This document shows, piece by piece, positions 60,547 through 64,000 of a stretch of DNA of 64,000 nucleotides. The stretch is taken from the NCBI GenBank assembly GCA_002841945.1, contig PHBI01000009.1, positions 1-64,000 of the forward strand, in the 5' to 3' direction. Every line of letters starts with the position of its first letter. Positions within the stretch are counted from its first letter, which is position 1. The notes below the pieces were generated by a model. It had not been told where the DNA came from. It ran no database searches and worked only from the letters and a program-made list of their open reading frames with translations. Source of the stretch: Deltaproteobacteria bacterium HGW-Deltaproteobacteria-14 (GTDB lineage: Bacteria; Myxococcota_A; UBA9042; PHBI01). The translations under genes were made by a program, and so were the position numbers.

Positions 60547-62226
60547 CTAGTCCTGCCCGCCCGCCAGGTTGAGCAGCGGCCCGATCATGTCGCCGATGAC
60601 GACGTTGATGGTCGTCGCGTCGACGGCCTGGTAGCCGGGCTCGGTGTCGGGCAGGACCTCGGACAGGTCGGCCCACAGGAGCCCATTCCAGGTCGGGTCG
60701 TTCCAGGCGAAGTAGGCGAAGCCGCTCGCGTAGCCGTCGGCGGCCAGCGCGTCGGCCGTCCCGGCGAAGTGCGGGCCGTCGACGAGGGTGGCGCCGTCGC
60801 TGCACACGACGCGGCCCGAGCCCTGGGGCAGGCCGCTCGCGTCGAGGTCGTCGGGGCACTCCCACTCGGCGATCATCCGGTCCGCGCCGAACCCGCCGAG
60901 CCCCTCCGAGCGCGGCAACAGCGCCCGCAGCCCGACCGGGTTGGCGTAGAAGGTCCCCAGGTCGAAGGCCGCCGGCGACGGCACCAGCGCAGCCAGCAGG
61001 TTCGCCAGCGAGTCGATGGTGAAGATGCCCGGCGCCAGCGTCACCCCGCCCAGCGTCAGGTCGCCGAGCGCCCGGGTCTCGATGATCGGCTCGATCATGA
61101 TCGCGAGGAGATGGGTCATGCCGCCGGCCCACGGGACCAGCGTCCCGGGCTCGCGCACGCTCCGCGAGACGGCCTCGAGCCCGTCGAGGACCGGGCCGGC
61201 CACCTCGACCTCGATCGGCGTCTCGGCGTCGCCGTCCACGCGGCTCTTGATCGTCAACCGGTAGCCGTCGTCCACCATCAGCTCGGCGCTCGTCACCTCG
61301 TCCACCCCCGGGGTCGACGGCAGCGACTCAACCGCCGCGAGCGCCGCCCGCAGCTCCGGCCCCAAGCGCGCGAGGACCTCCCGCGACTCGAGGAAGGCGT
61401 CGACCCCCTCCTCGGGGTGCAGCGTCAGGAAGCGCTCGTCGGTCGCGGTCAGGTAGGCCAGGATCTCGAGCAGCTTGTCGAAGCCGAAGCCCCCGTCGAG
61501 GCCGTCTTCGACGATGAGCGCGGCGAGGGTGGCGATATCACCGCGCAGATCCTGCCCCCGCAGGACGTCGAGGACCCCCACCGTGAAGCGCCCGTAGACC
61601 CGCATCAGCTGCACGTCGCCCTGGTCGAAGCGGCCGCGGTAGACGAGCATCGGCTTGGGGCCGTTGTAGACCCACACCGCGTCGGCGTCGAAGGTCAGCG
61701 GCCGGTCGCCGATGGCGTCGAGGCGCGCGACGCCGAGGGCGAAGCCGGCGTGCAGGTAGGCGAAGATCCCGTGGATCTCCTCGGCGAGCTCGTCGCCGTA
61801 GCTCGGCTCCTCCGCGACCAGGCTGGTGTAGGTCGACGCCATGTCGAGGACCTTGCCGAGGGACAGCGAGAACTCGACCCGGTCGATCATCCCGGCCAGC
61901 GCCGCGCAGAAGAGCGCGTCAGGGTCGTCGGGGGCCTTGTCGAGCCCGGCCTCCGCCTCCTTCAGGGCGCGAAACGACTGGCCCGCCGCCAGCTCCGCCT
62001 TGCACGCCGCGACCTCGACGGACACGTCCACCGGCGGGACGCTCGTGTCGCCGCCGTCGACCCCGTCCGGCCCGACGTCGCCGATGACGCCGGTGTCGCC
62101 TGCGGTGTCGGTGACCACGTCCGCGTCGGCGACGGTCCCGTTGGAGTCGTCGCCGCAGGCGCCCGAGGTGAGCGCGAGGGCGAGGGAGGTGAGGGCGAGA
62201 GCGAGGCTCCGGCGGCGGCTACTCAT
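60547..62226 (-). CDS. Lipoprotein of unknown function
   Basis: 559 residues. The signal peptide ends in TSGAC (Cys24), and an Asp/Val/Gly-rich linker runs to about 70. Residues 75-160 look like a TPR-like helical pair region (AACKAELAAGQSFRALKEAE, LDKAPDDPDALFCAALAGM), which suggests protein-protein contact. The rest mixes long helices and strands without a motif I recognise. Its start lies eight bases inside the end of the upstream phosphoesterase gene, so the two are co-translated and probably act together at the surface. Confidence 0.75.
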   Translation of the reverse strand: MSSRRRSLALALTSLALALTSGACGDDSNGTVADADVVTDTAGDTGVIGDVGPDGVDGGDTSVPPVDVSVEVAACKAELAAGQSFRALKEAEAGLDKAPDDPDALFCAALAGMIDRVEFSLSLGKVLDMASTYTSLVAEEPSYGDELAEEIHGIFAYLHAGFALGVARLDAIGDRPLTFDADAVWVYNGPKPMLVYRGRFDQGDVQLMRVYGRFTVGVLDVLRGQDLRGDIATLAALIVEDGLDGGFGFDKLLEILAYLTATDERFLTLHPEEGVDAFLESREVLARLGPELRAALAAVESLPSTPGVDEVTSAELMVDDGYRLTIKSRVDGDAETPIEVEVAGPVLDGLEAVSRSVREPGTLVPWAGGMTHLLAIMIEPIIETRALGDLTLGGVTLAPGIFTIDSLANLLAALVPSPAAFDLGTFYANPVGLRALLPRSEGLGGFGADRMIAEWECPDDLDASGLPQGSGRVVCSDGATLVDGPHFAGTADALAADGYASGFAYFAWNDPTWNGLLWADLSEVLPDTEPGYQAVDATTINVVIGDMIGPLLNLAGGQD

Positions 62227-64000
62227 CGCTGAACCTCGCGTACGGCGGCATCGGGCGGTCGCCCTTGATCATCTCCCACAGGATCGCGCCGAGCCCCTCG
62301 GCGCGATCCGGGATCGAGAAGTCGAGCCCGGCGGACACGCGCGCCGCCTCGGTCCCCGCGGGGTTGACGGCGAAGTCCACGGCGTTCGGCAGCCCCTGGT
62401 AGGGCAGGTAGTCGGGGGTGTCGCCCTCGCCGAGCCAGATGTCGATCATCGGCGGGGCCTCGAGGGTGTTGCGGTTGAGGGCCGGCAGCCCGAGGATGCG
62501 CTCGATGGTCGCGTAGAGGCTCGGGATCGAGTAGTGCACGCTCGAGACGTAGCCGCGCCGCACGTGCGGGCTGACGACCACCGAGATGCTGCGGTGGGAG
62601 TGGACGTGGTCCGGCGGCCCCTGGGGGTCGTCCTCGATGACGAAGATGGCCGTCTCGGGCCAGTACTCGCTGTGGCTGATGGCCTCGACGATCATCCCGA
62701 GCCCGGCGTCGTTGTCGGCGACCATCCAGGTCGGATCGGGGGCGCCGGCCTTGCCGCCGTAGGTGTGGTCGTTCGGCAGCACGATGTAGGTGAAGTCCGA
62801 GAAGATGCCCTGATCGAACTCGCGGATGAACTCGGCGGCCTTCTCGACGTCCGGCACCGACATCGTCCAGAACGGGTATTTGTGGTCGACGAAGGCCTCG
62901 AAGTCGTCCATCAGGTGGTGGCCGAAGCCGGGAAACTCGCCGTAGTTGCGGAAGGTTACGCCGTTGACGAGGCAGTGGTCGAAGATCGTGCCGCCGGCCA
63001 CGATGGTCGCCGGCTCGTAGCCGTAGATGGCGAAGGCGGCCTCGTGGATCTTCTCGGCGTAGTCGTTGCAGTCCGCCATCGTCGTCCACAGGTGCCCCTG
63101 GATCGAGACCTCGGCGTCGGCGTAGTAGTTGTCCATGTTGGTGTAGGACCGCGCGAGCGCGTGGATGTTGGGCGTGACCGCCTCGGGGAAGAGGCAGAGC
63201 TCGGGGTCGCCGTCGCCGAGGGTCGGGTCGTCGCCGAGCACGACGTCGTAGGTCTTGTTCTCCTTGATGATGAGGACGACGTGCTTGATCGGCCGGTCGG
63301 GGCCGCCGCGCAGGGCCGGCGGGAGGGCGTCGCCGGTGCAGGCCGCGGGGTACCAGCCGCTCGGCCCGAGGTTGTTGTCGGCGACCTCGGCGGTCAGCGC
63401 GGCGAGGCCGTCCGCGTCGGGCACGGGGGCGATGTTCAGCTGCCCGAGGGTCTTCTGCAGGTCGCTCTTGCCCGAGCCGAAGCCCTTCATGGACACGGTC
63501 ACCAGCGTCCGCTCGTCGGGGGACAGGGCGAGGTCCACCGGGTAGTGCCCGGTCGGGATGGCGCCCCGGACCGAGCCGTCGGCGGTCGCGACGAGGCTGA
63601 CAGCGTTGCGGCGGGCCTGCGCGGCGTACAGGGTGTCGCCGCTCGGGTCGAGCCACAGGGCGTCGAGGGCGCCGCCGGTGTGCCCGCCGTCGTTGCCGGT
63701 GAGGTCCCAGGTGGCGATGACGGCGAGCGCCTCGGTGTCGATGACGCTGACGGTGTCGGAGTCGCTGTTGGCGACGTAGAGGCGGTGGCGGGTGGCGTCG
63801 AGGGCGAGCCCCTCGGGGTTCTTACCGACCGGGACGTTGGCGAGCAGCTCGCCGGTCGCGAGGTCCATCGCGCTGACCGTGCCCGAGGCGAGGTTCGAGG
63901 CGTAGGCGCGCCCCGCGGCGGCGTCGAGCACGAGATCGTAGGCGTTGGTGCCGGCGCGGGCGCGCGGCGCGATCGCGCCGGTCTCGAAGTCGACGCCGTA
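62219..64000 (-). CDS. Beta-propeller and phosphoesterase fusion protein, 5' end outside the window
   Basis: Partial: the frame runs past the window edge at 64000, and 593 residues are visible. The first 190 or so are YVTN/40-residue propeller repeats (GYAS-like strands, LYVANSDSDTVSVIDTEALA, LAVIATWDLTG). The second part begins with IKHVVLIIKENKTYDVVLGD and continues with TPNIHALARSYTNMDNYYAD, VLPNDHTYGG and HVHSHRSISVVVSPHVRRG. That is the order of the phosphoesterase family that includes acid phosphatases and phospholipase C. Metal ligands (Glu-Asn, Asp, His) are present. A secreted phosphatase or phospholipase with a propeller for substrate or partner binding is likely; the true start and signal peptide are not visible. 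Confidence 0.85.
   Translation of the reverse strand, partial: YGVDFETGAIAPRARAGTNAYDLVLDAAAGRAYASNLASGTVSAMDLATGELLANVPVGKNPEGLALDATRHRLYVANSDSDTVSVIDTEALAVIATWDLTGNDGGHTGGALDALWLDPSGDTLYAAQARRNAVSLVATADGSVRGAIPTGHYPVDLALSPDERTLVTVSMKGFGSGKSDLQKTLGQLNIAPVPDADGLAALTAEVADNNLGPSGWYPAACTGDALPPALRGGPDRPIKHVVLIIKENKTYDVVLGDDPTLGDGDPELCLFPEAVTPNIHALARSYTNMDNYYADAEVSIQGHLWTTMADCNDYAEKIHEAAFAIYGYEPATIVAGGTIFDHCLVNGVTFRNYGEFPGFGHHLMDDFEAFVDHKYPFWTMSVPDVEKAAEFIREFDQGIFSDFTYIVLPNDHTYGGKAGAPDPTWMVADNDAGLGMIVEAISHSEYWPETAIFVIEDDPQGPPDHVHSHRSISVVVSPHVRRGYVSSVHYSIPSLYATIERILGLPALNRNTLEAPPMIDIWLGEGDTPDYLPYQGLPNAVDFAVNPAGTEAARVSAGLDFSIPDRAEGLGAILWEMIKGDRPMPPYARFSDE

Overview
The window is very GC-rich (by eye about 70% or more), almost fully coding on both strands. 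It is dominated by exported lipoproteins with Asp/Thr/Ala-rich linkers, by cysteine-rich repeats of the type C-x-D-G-x-x-N-G-x-E-T-G-V-D-C-G-G, and by eukaryote-like EGF modules. That combination is typical of Myxococcota and related former deltaproteobacteria. I infer such an organism but cannot name a genus. No rRNA, tRNA, CRISPR array or transposase was seen.

Region 1 (395-8541, + strand) is one tightly overlapping operon that I read as an unusual member of the His-Xaa-Ser (Hxs) RiPP-type maturation systems. It encodes a small precursor with eight His-Gly-Ser repeats, an HxsB-like radical SAM/SPASM maturase, two tandem HxsD-like small proteins, a Tat-signal protein of unknown role and four further radical SAM enzymes. 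One of the four resembles HxsC; one has a long extra C-terminal domain; one has a SPASM-like region without cysteines. Five radical SAM enzymes for one apparent precursor is the most striking feature of the window.

Region 2 (8711-19268) carries a good sigma-54-type promoter in front of a four-domain rhodanese lipoprotein and a formylglycine-generating-enzyme-like lipoprotein. Then come a membrane diguanylate cyclase, an alpha/beta-hydrolase lipoprotein, signal peptidase I, a HExxH protein with a clear promoter, a membrane-anchored PQQ-type beta-propeller and an M14-type zinc carboxypeptidase.

Region 3 (19324-52668, - strand) is a single uninterrupted gene of 33.3 kb encoding an 11,114-residue surface lipoprotein. 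It holds about 108 DCGG cysteine-rich units, two cohesin-like domains and a dockerin-like segment, about 22+37+8 EGF repeats, a P-domain, MopE-type and thrombospondin-3-like calcium motifs, LamG, a lamin-tail-like domain and a C-terminal fibrinogen-like domain. It takes up half of the window and is probably a giant adhesin or cell-surface organiser.

Region 4 (53089-64000) holds a DUF483-like protein, a Cys-rich lipoprotein, a 33-heme-motif c-type cytochrome lipoprotein built from tandem modules, an overlapping antitoxin-like/nucleotidyltransferase pair, an unknown lipoprotein and a beta-propeller/phosphoesterase protein cut by the window edge. Short perfect palindromes (GTCAAC-N3-GTTGAC, TTGATCAA) sit mainly between genes.
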